In this document: positions 53,054 through 62,674 of the stretch, piece after piece
How the letters are laid out: every line of letters begins with the position of its first letter
Position numbering within the stretch: the first letter of the stretch is position 1
DNA from: Corynebacterium sp. MSK041
GTDB taxonomy: Bacteria; Actinomycetota; Actinomycetes; Mycobacteriales; Mycobacteriaceae
NCBI RefSeq assembly: GCF_030232265.1
Contig: NZ_JASPJK010000010.1
Span: 25,488-89,487, forward strand
Reading direction: 5' to 3'
DNA: 64,000 nucleotides
Position numbers and translations under genes: made by a program
Notes under the pieces: generated by a model
Databases searched by the model: none
Told to the model about the DNA's origin: nothing
Seen by the model: only the letters and a program-made list of their open reading frames with translations

Positions 53054-54511
53054 GTGTCTCGGACAACACGCCAACGCAGCGGCTTGCCCGCGCTGACCAG
53101 AAGAATTCACTTTTATGCCGGGCTGTTTATCGCCCCGTTCATTTTCATCGCGGCACTCAGTGGCGCGCTGTATGCCATCGCGCCCACCCTGGAAAACCTC
53201 GTGTACAAAGATGTGCTGACCGTGTCCGCGCCGGAAGGCGGCGATGCCACGGAGGTGCCGCTGGCCAGCCAAATCAAGGCCGCGCAAAATTCGCACCCCG
53301 ACATGGATGTGGCGCAGGTCTGGCCGTCCTCGAAGGCTGATGAGCCGACGCGCGTGCTGCTTATCGACGAATCCTTGGCCGACAACAGCGAACTCCGCAG
53401 CATCTTCGTCGACCCGTACACCGGCTCGGTGATGGGCGATGAGCCGAGCTACTCCGGTTTGGGTGAGCTGCCGCTGCGCCACTGGATTTCTGCTACACAC
53501 AAAAATTTGCACCTGGGCGAGGTGGGTGAGCTCTACTCCGAGATCGCCGCGAGCTGGTTGTGGGTTGTGGCCCTGGGCGGCTTGTTCCTGTGGTGGCGCA
53601 TGGCCCGCAAGCGTGCGCTGACTGGTCTGGAGAACAAGAGCGGCCGCCGCCGTAAGGTTCTCAACTTGCACGGTGTGGCCGGCACCTGGTTGCTGGTGGG
53701 CATGCTTGGCCTGTCCGCGACGGGTATCACCTGGTCTGTGTTTGCCGGTGGCAACGTCGATCGCACGATTACGTGGCTTGGCGGCAAGGCGGAACCGATT
53801 GAGACCTCGCTGGTTGCCCAGCCTGAGGCTGCTGAAGCTGATCCGCATGCGGAACATAATCACTCTGGTGCTGCGGCTGCCGGCGGCCTGACCCCCGCGC
53901 AGATTTCCGATCAAGCAGCGACCGTCCTGGACACCGCACGCGCTGAAGGTCTGACAGGTCAGCTCCGACTCTTTGTCCCAGAAGACACTGACCACGCATG
54001 GCAGGCCAGCGAACGCTGGGTGCCGTGGCGTCTCACCTCCGACGCAGTGAGCGTCAACGGTGAAACCGGTGAGGTTGTAGACCGCCTGCCGTTCTCGGAG
54101 CTGCCACTGTTTTCCAAACTCACCCAGTGGGGCATCTACATGCACATGGGCATCATGTTCGGCCTGGCTCTGCAGATCACCCTCGCCCTCGTTGCTCTGG
54201 GGATCTGCGCGATGGTGGTGATGGGCTACATCATGTGGTGGCGCCGTCGCCCCACCAAGAACGGTGTTGCCGGTGTTCCGGGCCGCGCTGATCTGACCCG
54301 CACGGACTGGGTCATCATCGCTGCCGTGGGTATCCCAGTGGGCTTGTTCCTACCGTTGCTGGGTCTCAGCTTTGCGGCCATGCTGGTTGCAGACAGGCTT
54401 CTAGCGCGCCGCAGGAAGCCCGCCACGGAGTCCGCTGTGGAGTCCGAGAGCGACCTGAACGCAGGATTGAACCCGGAGCCAGAGCCGGAGAAAAAACCCC
54501 AGCTCGCCTAG
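53054..54511 (+). CDS. PepSY-associated transmembrane protein
   Basis: A 485-residue membrane protein of the PiuB/PepSY_TM group: an N-terminal RRIHFYAGLFIAPFIFIAALSG helix (given as its core HFYAGLF), conserved His in HWISATHKNLHLG and NLHGVAGTW, further helices near 160-180, 210-235, 360-395 and 425-445. Loop 255-285 is His-rich (DPHAEHNHSG). Such proteins are tied to siderophore or metal reduction; iron is likely but unproved. GTG 53054 follows GAAAGG. No clear DtxR box is seen upstream. Confidence 0.85.
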   Translation: MSRTTRQRSGLPALTRRIHFYAGLFIAPFIFIAALSGALYAIAPTLENLVYKDVLTVSAPEGGDATEVPLASQIKAAQNSHPDMDVAQVWPSSKADEPTRVLLIDESLADNSELRSIFVDPYTGSVMGDEPSYSGLGELPLRHWISATHKNLHLGEVGELYSEIAASWLWVVALGGLFLWWRMARKRALTGLENKSGRRRKVLNLHGVAGTWLLVGMLGLSATGITWSVFAGGNVDRTITWLGGKAEPIETSLVAQPEAAEADPHAEHNHSGAAAAGGLTPAQISDQAATVLDTARAEGLTGQLRLFVPEDTDHAWQASERWVPWRLTSDAVSVNGETGEVVDRLPFSELPLFSKLTQWGIYMHMGIMFGLALQITLALVALGICAMVVMGYIMWWRRRPTKNGVAGVPGRADLTRTDWVIIAAVGIPVGLFLPLLGLSFAAMLVADRLLARRRKPATESAVESESDLNAGLNPEPEPEKKPQLA

Positions 54512-55473
54512 TAATAGAACGGGAACTCGTCCCAGTTCGGCGGGCGCTTCTCTAGGAAGGAGTCGCGGCCTTCCACCGCCTCGTCGGTCATGTAGGCGAG
54601 GCGGGTGGCTTCGCCGGCGAAGACTTGTTGGCCCATGAGGCCGTCGTCAAGCAGGTTGAATGCGAACTTGAGCATGCGCTGGGCAGTGGGTGACTTGCCG
54701 TTGATTTCGCGGGCGACCTGGATGGCCTCGTTTTCGAGCTCCGCGTGGTCGGCGACGATGTTCACGGCGCCCATGCGGTGCATGTCTTCAGCGGAGTAGC
54801 TGCGGCCGAGGAAGAAGATCTCGCGGGCGAATTTCTGTCCGACTTGCTTGGCCAGGTAGGCGGAGCCGTAGCCGCCGTCGAAGGAGCCGACATCGGCGTC
54901 GGTCTGCTTGAAGCGGGCTTCCTCGCGCGATGCGATGGTCATGTCGCACACGACGTGGAGGGAGTGCCCGCCGCCGGCCGCCCACCCGTTCACTACAGCG
55001 ATGACCACCTTCGGCATCGTGCGGATGAGACGCTGGACCTCCAGGATGTGTAGGCGGCCGCCCTCGGCTTTTACGCGGGCTTCATCGACATGCTCCGCGG
55101 TGGCGGCTTCCACATCACCGTCGTGGCTGGTGGCGTACTGGTAGCCGGAACGGCCACGAATGCGCTGGTCACCGCCGGAACAGAACGCCCAGCCGCCATC
55201 CTTCGGGGAGGGGCCATTGCCGGTGAGCAGCACAACACCGACAGACGGATCCCGGCGCGCGTGGTCGAGCGCCCGGTAGAGCTCATCCACCGTGTGCGGA
55301 CGGAAAGCATTGCGCACTTCTGGCCGGTTAAACGCAATGCGCACGATGCCGTTCGCGCGGCCCTCACCGGCGTGACGGTGGTAGGTGATGTCGGTGAAAT
55401 CAAAACCCTCAACGGCCTTCCACTGTGACGGGTCGAAGGGCTGGGCGGTGGAATAAGTAGCGGAGTTGGTCAT
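54508..55473 (-). CDS. menB: 1,4-dihydroxy-2-naphthoyl-CoA synthase MenB
   Basis: Closes o-succinylbenzoyl-CoA to dihydroxynaphthoyl-CoA. The 321-residue crotonase-fold enzyme has NRPEVRNAFRPHTVDEL, the oxyanion-hole CSGGDQRIRG, the NGWAAGGGHSLHVVCD motif and the catalytic Asp region GSFDGGYGSAYLA, ending PPNWDEFPFYY. Length and motifs are standard. It converges on the PepSY gene with a four-base overlap. Confidence 0.96.
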   Translation of the reverse strand: MTNSATYSTAQPFDPSQWKAVEGFDFTDITYHRHAGEGRANGIVRIAFNRPEVRNAFRPHTVDELYRALDHARRDPSVGVVLLTGNGPSPKDGGWAFCSGGDQRIRGRSGYQYATSHDGDVEAATAEHVDEARVKAEGGRLHILEVQRLIRTMPKVVIAVVNGWAAGGGHSLHVVCDMTIASREEARFKQTDADVGSFDGGYGSAYLAKQVGQKFAREIFFLGRSYSAEDMHRMGAVNIVADHAELENEAIQVAREINGKSPTAQRMLKFAFNLLDDGLMGQQVFAGEATRLAYMTDEAVEGRDSFLEKRPPNWDEFPFYY

Positions 55474-55627
55474 TCCGTCATTGTGCCATTGAGTGTGTTT
55501 GGGCGCGGTCGAGATATCTGCCCGTTTACCGGATCCGCTTTTGAATAACGCCTGGTCGCGATTTTTGGGATGAGAGAAATCTCGGATCCCTTGCGTGGCC
55601 CACTAGAGTAAACCTCCAGAACACGGC

Positions 55628-56671
55628 GTGGAGGTGAAGGATTTGGAGCTGGCGGACATTCTGGACCGCGCCCATGTGGTTGCGTTGCCGATGGTGGTGC
55701 CGTTTCGGGGGATCACTACGCGGGAGGCCCTGCTCATCGAGGGCCCGGCGGGCTGGGGCGAGTTCGCACCCTTCGTGGAGTACGGCCACGAAGAATCTGC
55801 CGTCTGGTTGCGCGCCGGGTTGGAGGCCGCCTACCAGGGCTATCAGGGGATTGACCTGGGAGATCGCGCCGTGCGCATCAATGGAACGGTGCCCGCGGTT
55901 GCCGCCTCTGAGGTCGAGGGGGTGCTCGAGCGTTTCCCGGGGGTGGGCACCTTCAAAATCAAGGTGGCGGAGAAAGGGCAGACGCTTATCGACGACATCT
56001 CCCGCATCGCCGCCGTCCACACCCACCGCCCCGATGCGGAACTGCGCGTGGATGCGAACGGTGGCTGGTCAGTCGACGAGGCGGTCCAGGCGGCTGAGGC
56101 CTTGGCGGATGCCGCTGGTGGGATGCTGCGCTACATTGAGCAGCCGTGCAAGACAGTGGAGGAGCTGGCGGAGGTGCGTCGCCGGATAGACGTGCCGGTT
56201 GCTGCGGATGAGTCCATTAGAAAAGCCGCGGACCCGTACCGTGTTGCCGAACTTGATGCAGCGGATGTGGCGGTGGCCAAGGTGGCGCCGCTGGGTGGGG
56301 TGGGAAACACCCTGACAATTGCGAAGGATCTTGCCGCGCACAACATGAGCATCACCGTTGCTTCGGCGCTGGATACAGCAGTGGGAATTGGTGTGGGGTT
56401 GATCGTGGCGAAGGCGGTGGAGATGTCCATGGCTGGTGTCACTGTGAATGCCGCTGGGCTGGGCACACAAAGGTTGTTTGTAGAGGATGTTGTGGAAAAG
56501 CAGGAGCTTCGGAACGGCTGCTTGGAGGCTGCCCCGTGCGTTCCTGATCCGGACCGCTTGGCGGAGTTGGCAGCGCCCGGGGAGCGTAAGGATTTCTGGT
56601 TTGACCGGCTACGACGATGCTGGGACATTCTTGATGTCGCGGGTGGAAGCTACGATGTGCCCTATGGATGA
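55628..56671 (+). CDS. menC: o-Succinylbenzoate synthase MenC
   Basis: Dehydrates SHCHC to o-succinylbenzoate. The 347-residue enolase-superfamily protein has the base Lys in FKIKVAE, metal ligands in RVDANGGW, IEQPC and AADESI, and the second Lys in AVAKVAPLGG. GTG 55628 is used, but 55634 is also possible. Its last eight bases overlap the next gene. The men genes run from here through menD. Confidence 0.92.
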   Translation: MEVKDLELADILDRAHVVALPMVVPFRGITTREALLIEGPAGWGEFAPFVEYGHEESAVWLRAGLEAAYQGYQGIDLGDRAVRINGTVPAVAASEVEGVLERFPGVGTFKIKVAEKGQTLIDDISRIAAVHTHRPDAELRVDANGGWSVDEAVQAAEALADAAGGMLRYIEQPCKTVEELAEVRRRIDVPVAADESIRKAADPYRVAELDAADVAVAKVAPLGGVGNTLTIAKDLAAHNMSITVASALDTAVGIGVGLIVAKAVEMSMAGVTVNAAGLGTQRLFVEDVVEKQELRNGCLEAAPCVPDPDRLAELAAPGERKDFWFDRLRRCWDILDVAGGSYDVPYG

Positions 56672-57248
56672 TCAGACGCGCAAGTTCCCGCGGGATAACT
56701 CAGACGACCGGACGGAATACTTGGGTTCGACCTCGCCGGCGCCACGGCAGTACATGCCGGATGAGGATAATCAGACGGCCTACATTGGTAATTATTCCTC
56801 CGGGTACGAGGACCGCTATAGCGATCCGCAGCCATATGACGAGCCCTATCGTCCGGCTGGCTACAACGGGCAGCAGTTCGCGCCTGAGAATGCCGGAAAA
56901 TCAAACAGCGCCGCAATCGCATTGGGGATTATCGCGGTGCTCATGGCGCTCGCCGGGGTGGTGCTGTTCTTCCTGTGGCGTGGTGCGGAATCGCGCGCAA
57001 ACCAGCCGCCACCAGCACCGGTCACACTCACCGAAACGGAAACGGTGACGACGGGGAAGGATGGCTTCTGGGAAAGCCTGTTCAACAGTGATAAAGACGG
57101 CGACGGTGAGATCACAGTGCCCACTGAGCTGCCATCGGAATTGCCCACTGCGATTCCCACGGAGGTCCCGGAAGATGTCAGGGATGATTTCCAGAGCATG
57201 CTGGATGATTTGAAGAAGCTTATTGACGAGATGAAGGCGTCCAATTAG
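56664..57248 (+). CDS. Membrane protein with EF-hand-like loop
   Basis: A 194-residue protein: a polar N-terminal 80 residues rich in Asp, Tyr, Pro and Gln (TEYLGS, TAYIGN, EDRYSDPQPYDE), one transmembrane helix (about 88-107), and an external C-terminal part with the calcium-loop-like SDKDGDGEI (about 144-152), TELPSELPTAIPTEVPED and a final charged helix. The two T-x-Y-[LI]-G repeats near the N-terminus could be phosphorylation sites. I do not recognise a family. It sits between menC and menD, overlapping menC by eight bases. Confidence 0.75.
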   Translation: MDDQTRKFPRDNSDDRTEYLGSTSPAPRQYMPDEDNQTAYIGNYSSGYEDRYSDPQPYDEPYRPAGYNGQQFAPENAGKSNSAAIALGIIAVLMALAGVVLFFLWRGAESRANQPPPAPVTLTETETVTTGKDGFWESLFNSDKDGDGEITVPTELPSELPTAIPTEVPEDVRDDFQSMLDDLKKLIDEMKASN

Positions 57249-57263
57249 ATCCTCATAGATCTG

Positions 57264-58919
57264 ATGAGAAAGAGAGTGTCTAACTCAGTGGATTCCCTAG
57301 ACTCCCTCACGCTGGCACAGCATGTGGCGCAGGTGCTGGCAGAGCACGTCACGGATGTGGTGTTGAGCCCCGGCTCGCGTAATTCTCCTCTTGCGTACGC
57401 CTTACTGGCACGTGAGGACATCACAGTGCACGTGCGCATTGATGAGCGTTCGGCAGCGTTCACCGCCCTTGGTCTTGCGCGGGTGCAGCGGCGCCATGTG
57501 GGTGTGGTGATGACGTCGGGCACTGCCGTAGCCAACGCTTTCCCAGCGGTGGTGGAGGCTTACATGTCCCACACGCCGCTGGTGGTAGTGAGTGCGGACC
57601 GTCCAGAGCGCCTCGTGGGTACCGGTGCATCGCAGACCATCTGGCAGCAGGGCATCTTTGGCCGCTACGCAGAAACCCAACAGGTCACATCCCCAGCCGA
57701 CCCGATTTCCTTTGCAGCGGATCAAGTACACATCAACGTTGCTTTTGACACCCCGCTCGTGCCACAGGCACTGCCGGAGCCGGCAGGCCAGCCGCGCAGG
57801 GTGGGGCCGGGTCGACTGGTCCGCGACGGGGCAGCTTTTGTAGACCACGGCGTGGTGGACGTGGACCTGGACAAAAACACCCTGGTCATTGCTGGTGATG
57901 AGGCATGGGACGTGCCTGGACTGGAGCACGTGCCCACCATTGCCGAGCCCACTGCGCCAACCCCATTCCATCACGTCCACCCGCTGGCGGCACGCTTCTT
58001 CGTGCAGGATGAGGTGGCTATTAGTCATGACGGTGGGGACTTCGCGGCGTCGACAAAGCCCGAGCAGGTCATCGTGGTCGGGCATCCGACGCTCCACCGG
58101 GATGTGCTGGCGCTCATGGGGGATTCGACCATTGAGGTCATCGGCCTGTCCCGCACGGACACGTTCACCGGTAACCCGCAGCGCCGTGGCAGCCGGGTGA
58201 ACGTTACGGGGCAACCCAGCGACACGTGGTTGAAGATCTGCGAGGCAGCTGGGGATGTCGGCGCGCAGACAGTGCGTGACGCACTGGCGGATGAGAAGTT
58301 TGGGTTCACTGGCCTGCACGCCGCGGCGGCGGTGTGTGACACGTTGGGCGTGGGTGACACGATGGTGCTGGGTTCTTCCAACCCGGTGCGCGACGCCAGC
58401 TTGGTGGGTATGCGCTTCGATGGCGTTTCGACGTTTGCGGCACGCGGCGCAGCCGGCATCGATGGGACGATCTCCCAGGCCGTTGGTATTGCCATGGCAA
58501 CTCAGGCGCTTCACCCGGAGGAGATCCGCGCACCCCGCACTGTTGCGCTGATGGGGGACCTGACGTTCCTGCATGACATTGGTGGGCTCCTCGTCGGTGG
58601 CGAAGGGATTGTGCAGCCGCGGCCGAGCAACCTCACCATCGTGGTGGCCAATGACAATGGTGGAGGCATCTTCGAAGCACTAGAGGTGGGTGCGCCGAGC
58701 GTGCGCGACCAGTTCGAGCAGGCTTTTGGCACCCCGCATGATGTGGATATTGAGTCCCTGTGTGAGGGCTACGGCGTTGCCTATGCGCGGGCAGAAAGCA
58801 CAGCTGAGCTGACCGATGCGTTGATGGACAACATCGATTCCCCGCACCCGGTTCTGGTCATTGAGGCCGTGACTACGCGCACGTCCCGCCGGGACCTGGC
58901 TGAGCGGTTGAAGAAGTAG
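57264..58919 (+). CDS. menD: SEPHCHC synthase MenD
   Basis: A thiamine-diphosphate enzyme that joins isochorismate and 2-oxoglutarate. The 551-residue protein has [14 protein letters not shown], the catalytic Glu region [14 protein letters not shown], the ThDP/Mg motif [13 protein letters not shown] with [17 protein letters not shown] 57264 is taken; GTG 57276 is a possible alternative start. It follows the preceding membrane protein by 15 bases. Confidence 0.94.
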   Translation: MRKRVSNSVDSLDSLTLAQHVAQVLAEHVTDVVLSPGSRNSPLAYALLAREDITVHVRIDERSAAFTALGLARVQRRHVGVVMTSGTAVANAFPAVVEAYMSHTPLVVVSADRPERLVGTGASQTIWQQGIFGRYAETQQVTSPADPISFAADQVHINVAFDTPLVPQALPEPAGQPRRVGPGRLVRDGAAFVDHGVVDVDLDKNTLVIAGDEAWDVPGLEHVPTIAEPTAPTPFHHVHPLAARFFVQDEVAISHDGGDFAASTKPEQVIVVGHPTLHRDVLALMGDSTIEVIGLSRTDTFTGNPQRRGSRVNVTGQPSDTWLKICEAAGDVGAQTVRDALADEKFGFTGLHAAAAVCDTLGVGDTMVLGSSNPVRDASLVGMRFDGVSTFAARGAAGIDGTISQAVGIAMATQALHPEEIRAPRTVALMGDLTFLHDIGGLLVGGEGIVQPRPSNLTIVVANDNGGGIFEALEVGAPSVRDQFEQAFGTPHDVDIESLCEGYGVAYARAESTAELTDALMDNIDSPHPVLVIEAVTTRTSRRDLAERLKK

Positions 58920-58937
58920 GGCGAAAGGGCACACCGA

Positions 58938-59393
58938 GTGAGAATTGTTGTGACGCGGGAGACCGCCCGCCGCCGGCTCCACCAACTGATCATCGCGCTG
59001 TACATGTGCGCGATGCTCGGTAGCGTGGCCATGGTGGCTGGTCCGGCGTACAACGATTACCTCATTGCCAAGGACCCAGGCCGCGGCATCGCCACGGTGA
59101 ACAGCGTGTCCACTCTGCGCATGTCGGTGGAGTACCAGGATGAGCAGGGGCGCTTCCACACCCCGCCGTACGGCTTGCTGTACCCATCCGGGATCGGGGA
59201 GGGGCAGCAGGTGTGGGTGGCGTATGCCAAGTCCAACCCCGACATCGTGAAGGTGGAGGGCCGTCAGTGGACGTTGGCCATCATCCCGGCGCTCTCAGTT
59301 GCTGCTGTGTCTACCCTGATTGCGGCTCTTGCTTGGTGGGCAGTGAGTGCTCTTGCCACCCCGCGTGATCGTCGGAAAAGAAAATTAACCTAA
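58938..59393 (+). CDS. DUF3592-type membrane protein (Rv0556-like)
   Basis: A 151-residue protein starting at GTG, with one N-terminal helix (about 17-37), an external beta-rich domain (SVEYQDEQGRFHTPPYGLLYP, typical of DUF3592) and a C-terminal helix (about 115-138) with a basic tail. It lies between menD and mgtA as in mycobacteria. The function is unknown. Confidence 0.85.
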   Translation: MRIVVTRETARRRLHQLIIALYMCAMLGSVAMVAGPAYNDYLIAKDPGRGIATVNSVSTLRMSVEYQDEQGRFHTPPYGLLYPSGIGEGQQVWVAYAKSNPDIVKVEGRQWTLAIIPALSVAAVSTLIAALAWWAVSALATPRDRRKRKLT

Positions 59394-59444
59394 GGTTTCC
59401 CGTAATTCCATGACCAGTTCGGCGCAGGCATGGATAATGCCATC

Positions 59445-60608
59445 ATGCGTGTTGCCATTGTTGCCGAGTCCTTCCTACCCAATGTCAATGGCGTAACCAA
59501 CTCGGTTCTGCGAGTGCTGGAGCACCTCAAGGAGACGGGGGTAGAGGCAGTGGTCATCGCCCCCGGTGCTCGGGAATATCAGGAAGAAATCCCGGATTAC
59601 CTTGGCTTTCCTATCGTGCGGGTGCCCACGATCATGGTGCCTCGCGTGGACTCCTTGCCCGTGGGTGTGCCCAGTGGCCGGGTGCTTCAAACGGTGAAAG
59701 ATTTCAAGCCGGACATTATCCATTTGGCCAGTCCGTTTGTGTTGGGTGGGATTGGGGCGATCGTCGCTAAGCAACAAAAAGTGCCTTGCGTTGCGCTGTT
59801 CCAGACGGATGTGGCGGGCTTTGCTGCGAAGTACCGTCTGGGCTTGCTGGAATCGGCGGCGTGGCGGTGGACGCGCAGGCTGCACAATCTGACGCAGATG
59901 ACGCTGGCGCCATCCTCGGTGGCGATTTCGGAGTTGGAGGCCCACAAAGTACGAAATGTGCACAAGTGGGGCCGCGGGGTGGATTCGGTGCTGTTCCACC
60001 CGCAGAAACGCCGTGAGGATCTGCGCGCGAAGTGGGATCCGACGGGGCAGAAGAAGCTGGTTGGCTACGTAGGCCGGTTGGCGTCGGAGAAGGGCGTGGA
60101 GCGTCTCGTGGCACTGTACGGCGATCCGAATATTCAGCTGGTCATCGTGGGAGATGGGCCACTGCGGCGTGATTTGGGCAAGCTCATGCCGGGCGCAGTG
60201 TTCACGGGGCAGCTCGGCGGTGAAAAGCTCGCCGCCGCCTACGCAAGCCTGGACCTGTTCGTACACCCAGGCGAGTTTGAAACCTTCGGGCAGACACTCC
60301 AAGAAGCGCAAGCTTCAGGCGTGCCGACGATTGGGCCGCGCGCCGGTGGCCCCATCGACACCATCCAGGAGGGCTACAACGGCCTGTTGCTGGATGTGGA
60401 GACCTTCGAACGTGACCTGCCGGCAGCCGCAGCGCATATTCTCGCCGACGAGAACCTGGCCACCATGAGCGCTAACGCGCGCACATCCATCGAGGACAAG
60501 ACATGGCCGGCGCTGTGTGATCAGTTGTTGGGCTACTACAACGATGTGCTCGATGCGTACCCCAAACACAAGGGTATAGACCGTTTCCCGCGCATTCACC
60601 CTGCGTGA
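59445..60608 (+). CDS. mgtA: GDP-mannose-dependent alpha-mannosyltransferase MgtA
   Basis: A GT4-family enzyme of 387 residues: [21 protein letters not shown] at the start, [41 protein letters not shown] and the E-x7-E end motif ([15 protein letters not shown]). The mycobacterial and corynebacterial orthologue (Rv0557) adds mannose to glucuronosyl-diacylglycerol or a related lipid for lipomannan-like glycolipids. The exact acceptor is inferred. ATG 59445 is used. Confidence 0.88.
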   Translation: MRVAIVAESFLPNVNGVTNSVLRVLEHLKETGVEAVVIAPGAREYQEEIPDYLGFPIVRVPTIMVPRVDSLPVGVPSGRVLQTVKDFKPDIIHLASPFVLGGIGAIVAKQQKVPCVALFQTDVAGFAAKYRLGLLESAAWRWTRRLHNLTQMTLAPSSVAISELEAHKVRNVHKWGRGVDSVLFHPQKRREDLRAKWDPTGQKKLVGYVGRLASEKGVERLVALYGDPNIQLVIVGDGPLRRDLGKLMPGAVFTGQLGGEKLAAAYASLDLFVHPGEFETFGQTLQEAQASGVPTIGPRAGGPIDTIQEGYNGLLLDVETFERDLPAAAAHILADENLATMSANARTSIEDKTWPALCDQLLGYYNDVLDAYPKHKGIDRFPRIHPA

Positions 60609-60624
60609 CTTAGACTCGGTGGCT

Positions 60625-61311
60625 ATGGCCAAGGCGAACCTGGAGAAGGACCCACACGATGTTGCGGGAATGTTCGATGATGTGGGAAAGAACTACGACA
60701 TCACCAACACGGTGATGACGGCTGGCCTGGACCGCTACTGGCGCAAGCGCACTCGCGAGCTGCTGGACGTCAAGCCGGGGGAGAAGGTCCTCGACCTCGC
60801 CGCCGGCACCGCCGTGTCCACCGTCGAACTGGCTAAATCCGGCGCATGGGTTGTGGCCTGCGACTTCTCCCAGGGAATGCTGCGCGCCGGGGCGCACCGC
60901 GATGTGCCGAAAGTGTGCGGGGACGCGATGCACTTGCCGTTCGCGGACGAATCTTTTGATGCCGTGACCATTTCCTACGGCCTGCGTAACGTCCACGATT
61001 TCAAGGCAGGTCTGCGCGAGATGGCACGTGTAACCAAGCCGGGTGGACGCTTGGTGGTCAACGAGTTTTCCACCCCCGTCGTGCCGGTGTTCTCCCAGCT
61101 GTACAGCCGCTATTTGCCCAAGATGATCCCACTTTTAGGCAAGGTGTTTTCCTCCAACGCGCCGGCGTATGAGTACCTCGCCGAATCCATCAAGGCGTGG
61201 CCCGCGCAAAAACAGCTCGCCGCTGACATCAATGCCAACGGCTGGGCCGAGTGCGAGTGGAAGAACCTGGCGTTTGGCATCGTTGCCCTGCACCACGCAG
61301 TAAAAAACTAA
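60625..61311 (+). CDS. menG: Demethylmenaquinone methyltransferase MenG/UbiE
   Basis: A SAM methyltransferase of 228 residues making menaquinone from demethylmenaquinone. It has the SAM motif [22 protein letters not shown], the UbiE signature [24 protein letters not shown], and the conserved start [22 protein letters not shown] 60625 or GTG 60619 may be the start. It is followed by a perfect hairpin. Confidence 0.94.
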   Translation: MAKANLEKDPHDVAGMFDDVGKNYDITNTVMTAGLDRYWRKRTRELLDVKPGEKVLDLAAGTAVSTVELAKSGAWVVACDFSQGMLRAGAHRDVPKVCGDAMHLPFADESFDAVTISYGLRNVHDFKAGLREMARVTKPGGRLVVNEFSTPVVPVFSQLYSRYLPKMIPLLGKVFSSNAPAYEYLAESIKAWPAQKQLAADINANGWAECEWKNLAFGIVALHHAVKN

Positions 61312-61313
61312 TA

Positions 61314-61341
61314 CCTCGTGTGAGCGTCAGCTCACACGAGG
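61314..61341. terminator. Bidirectional hairpin between menG and menJ
   Basis: CCTCGTGTGAGC and its exact complement pair over twelve bases around GTCA. It lies two bases after the menG stop and over the menJ stop, so it probably ends both convergent transcripts, though without T-runs. Confidence 0.8.
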
Positions 61342-62591
61342 CTCCACAGAGGCGTATCCGCGCGCAAACCACTGACAACTTTCCCGGCGGTGCGCCAGGC
61401 GCGGGCGATGAGGTCCTTGTCCTCCTCCGTGATCAGGTTGCCCATGAGGCGTGCTGCCGCCGGCATGAGGTAGCGCCCACCAAGGTTGCGCATGGCCACC
61501 GGCCCGGCGATGGGGAGGAACTGGGGGTAGGTGAGCAGACGTGCGGCAGTGCGCGCAAGCATGAACGCCTCGCCGTAGCTCTCGCGCAGAACCCATGGCC
61601 AGGCCAAGGTAGCGTCCGCGCCGGGGCCTATGGATTGGATGAGGTCCACGGCCATGATGGCCGTTTCTAGTCCGTAGTCAATGCCTTCACCGTTGAGGGG
61701 GTTGACGCAGGCAGCGGCATCCCCGATGAGCATCCAGTTTGGGCCGGCCACGCCACTGACCGCGCCACCCATCGGTAACATCGCCGAGGTGATGTTCTGT
61801 GGCTCACCCAACTGCCACTCCTCGCGCACCTGGTCCGCGTACTGCACCAGGAGTTTCTTGGTGTTCACCTTCGCCGGACGGGCATCGGTGGACAGGGCGC
61901 CACAACCAAGGTTGACCTGGCCCGAGCCCAGCGGGAAGATCCAGCCGTAGCCGGGTTGGATCTGGCCATCCGCATCGTTGAGTTCGACGTGGGAGTGCAT
62001 CCAGGGTTCGCTAGCAAGCGGAGAAGAGCAATACGAGCGCGCAGCGATGCCGTAGACCTCCCCACGGTGCCACTGGCGGCCGAGCTTCTTGCCAAAGGGG
62101 GAGCGCACACCGTCCGCCACGATGACCCAGCGCGCCAGGATCTGGCCGCGGGGCGTTTCCACCGCGGAGATGGAGCCGTCCGCACCGAAGGAGACGCCTG
62201 TGGCAGGGCAGTCATAGAACACGTAGGCGCCGGTGGTGGCTGCTAGTTCGGCCAAGGTGGCGTCGAAAAGCGTGCGTGGGCTGGCAGACCCTTCCGTGCC
62301 GTACACGCTGCGTGGCCACGGTGCGGTGACGGAACCCCCATAACCGTGGAGTTTCAGGCCACGGTTGCGGTAGGCGGGCAGCGCTGATTCGAGGCCGAGC
62401 TCTTTCAGCGCGTGGACCGCGCGGGGGGTCAGACCATCACCGCACGTCTTATCGCGGCCGGCGGGAGCGGCATCCACAACCACCGTGCTCATACCAGCCC
62501 GAACCGCGGCGATCGCGGCGGCGGAACCGGCGGGGCCAGCGCCGACAACCACGCAGTCATAGCGGCCTAAAAACGAATTCACGGTACTCAC
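61332..62591 (-). CDS. menJ: Geranylgeranyl reductase-family flavoprotein (MenJ-like)
   Basis: A 419-residue FAD protein: CVVVGAGPAGSAAAIAA at the N-terminus, CGDGLTPRAVHAL, IVADGVRSPFGKKLG and the second flavin motif MLIGDAAACVNPLNGEGIDYGLE. In mycobacteria the orthologue (Rv0561c, MenJ) saturates one isoprene of menaquinone. Corynebacteria contain dihydrogenated MK-8 and MK-9, which fits. It is divergent from the polyprenyl synthase. Confidence 0.9.
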   Translation of the reverse strand: MSTVNSFLGRYDCVVVGAGPAGSAAAIAAVRAGMSTVVVDAAPAGRDKTCGDGLTPRAVHALKELGLESALPAYRNRGLKLHGYGGSVTAPWPRSVYGTEGSASPRTLFDATLAELAATTGAYVFYDCPATGVSFGADGSISAVETPRGQILARWVIVADGVRSPFGKKLGRQWHRGEVYGIAARSYCSSPLASEPWMHSHVELNDADGQIQPGYGWIFPLGSGQVNLGCGALSTDARPAKVNTKKLLVQYADQVREEWQLGEPQNITSAMLPMGGAVSGVAGPNWMLIGDAAACVNPLNGEGIDYGLETAIMAVDLIQSIGPGADATLAWPWVLRESYGEAFMLARTAARLLTYPQFLPIAGPVAMRNLGGRYLMPAAARLMGNLITEEDKDLIARAWRTAGKVVSGLRADTPLWSLV

Positions 62592-62674
62592 GGTACATAT
62601 TGCCCTAATTGGATGTGGGGTGGACTACGGTAAAGGAGGTTCATATTCTCGCTGTAGACCCGCAAGGACGATAG

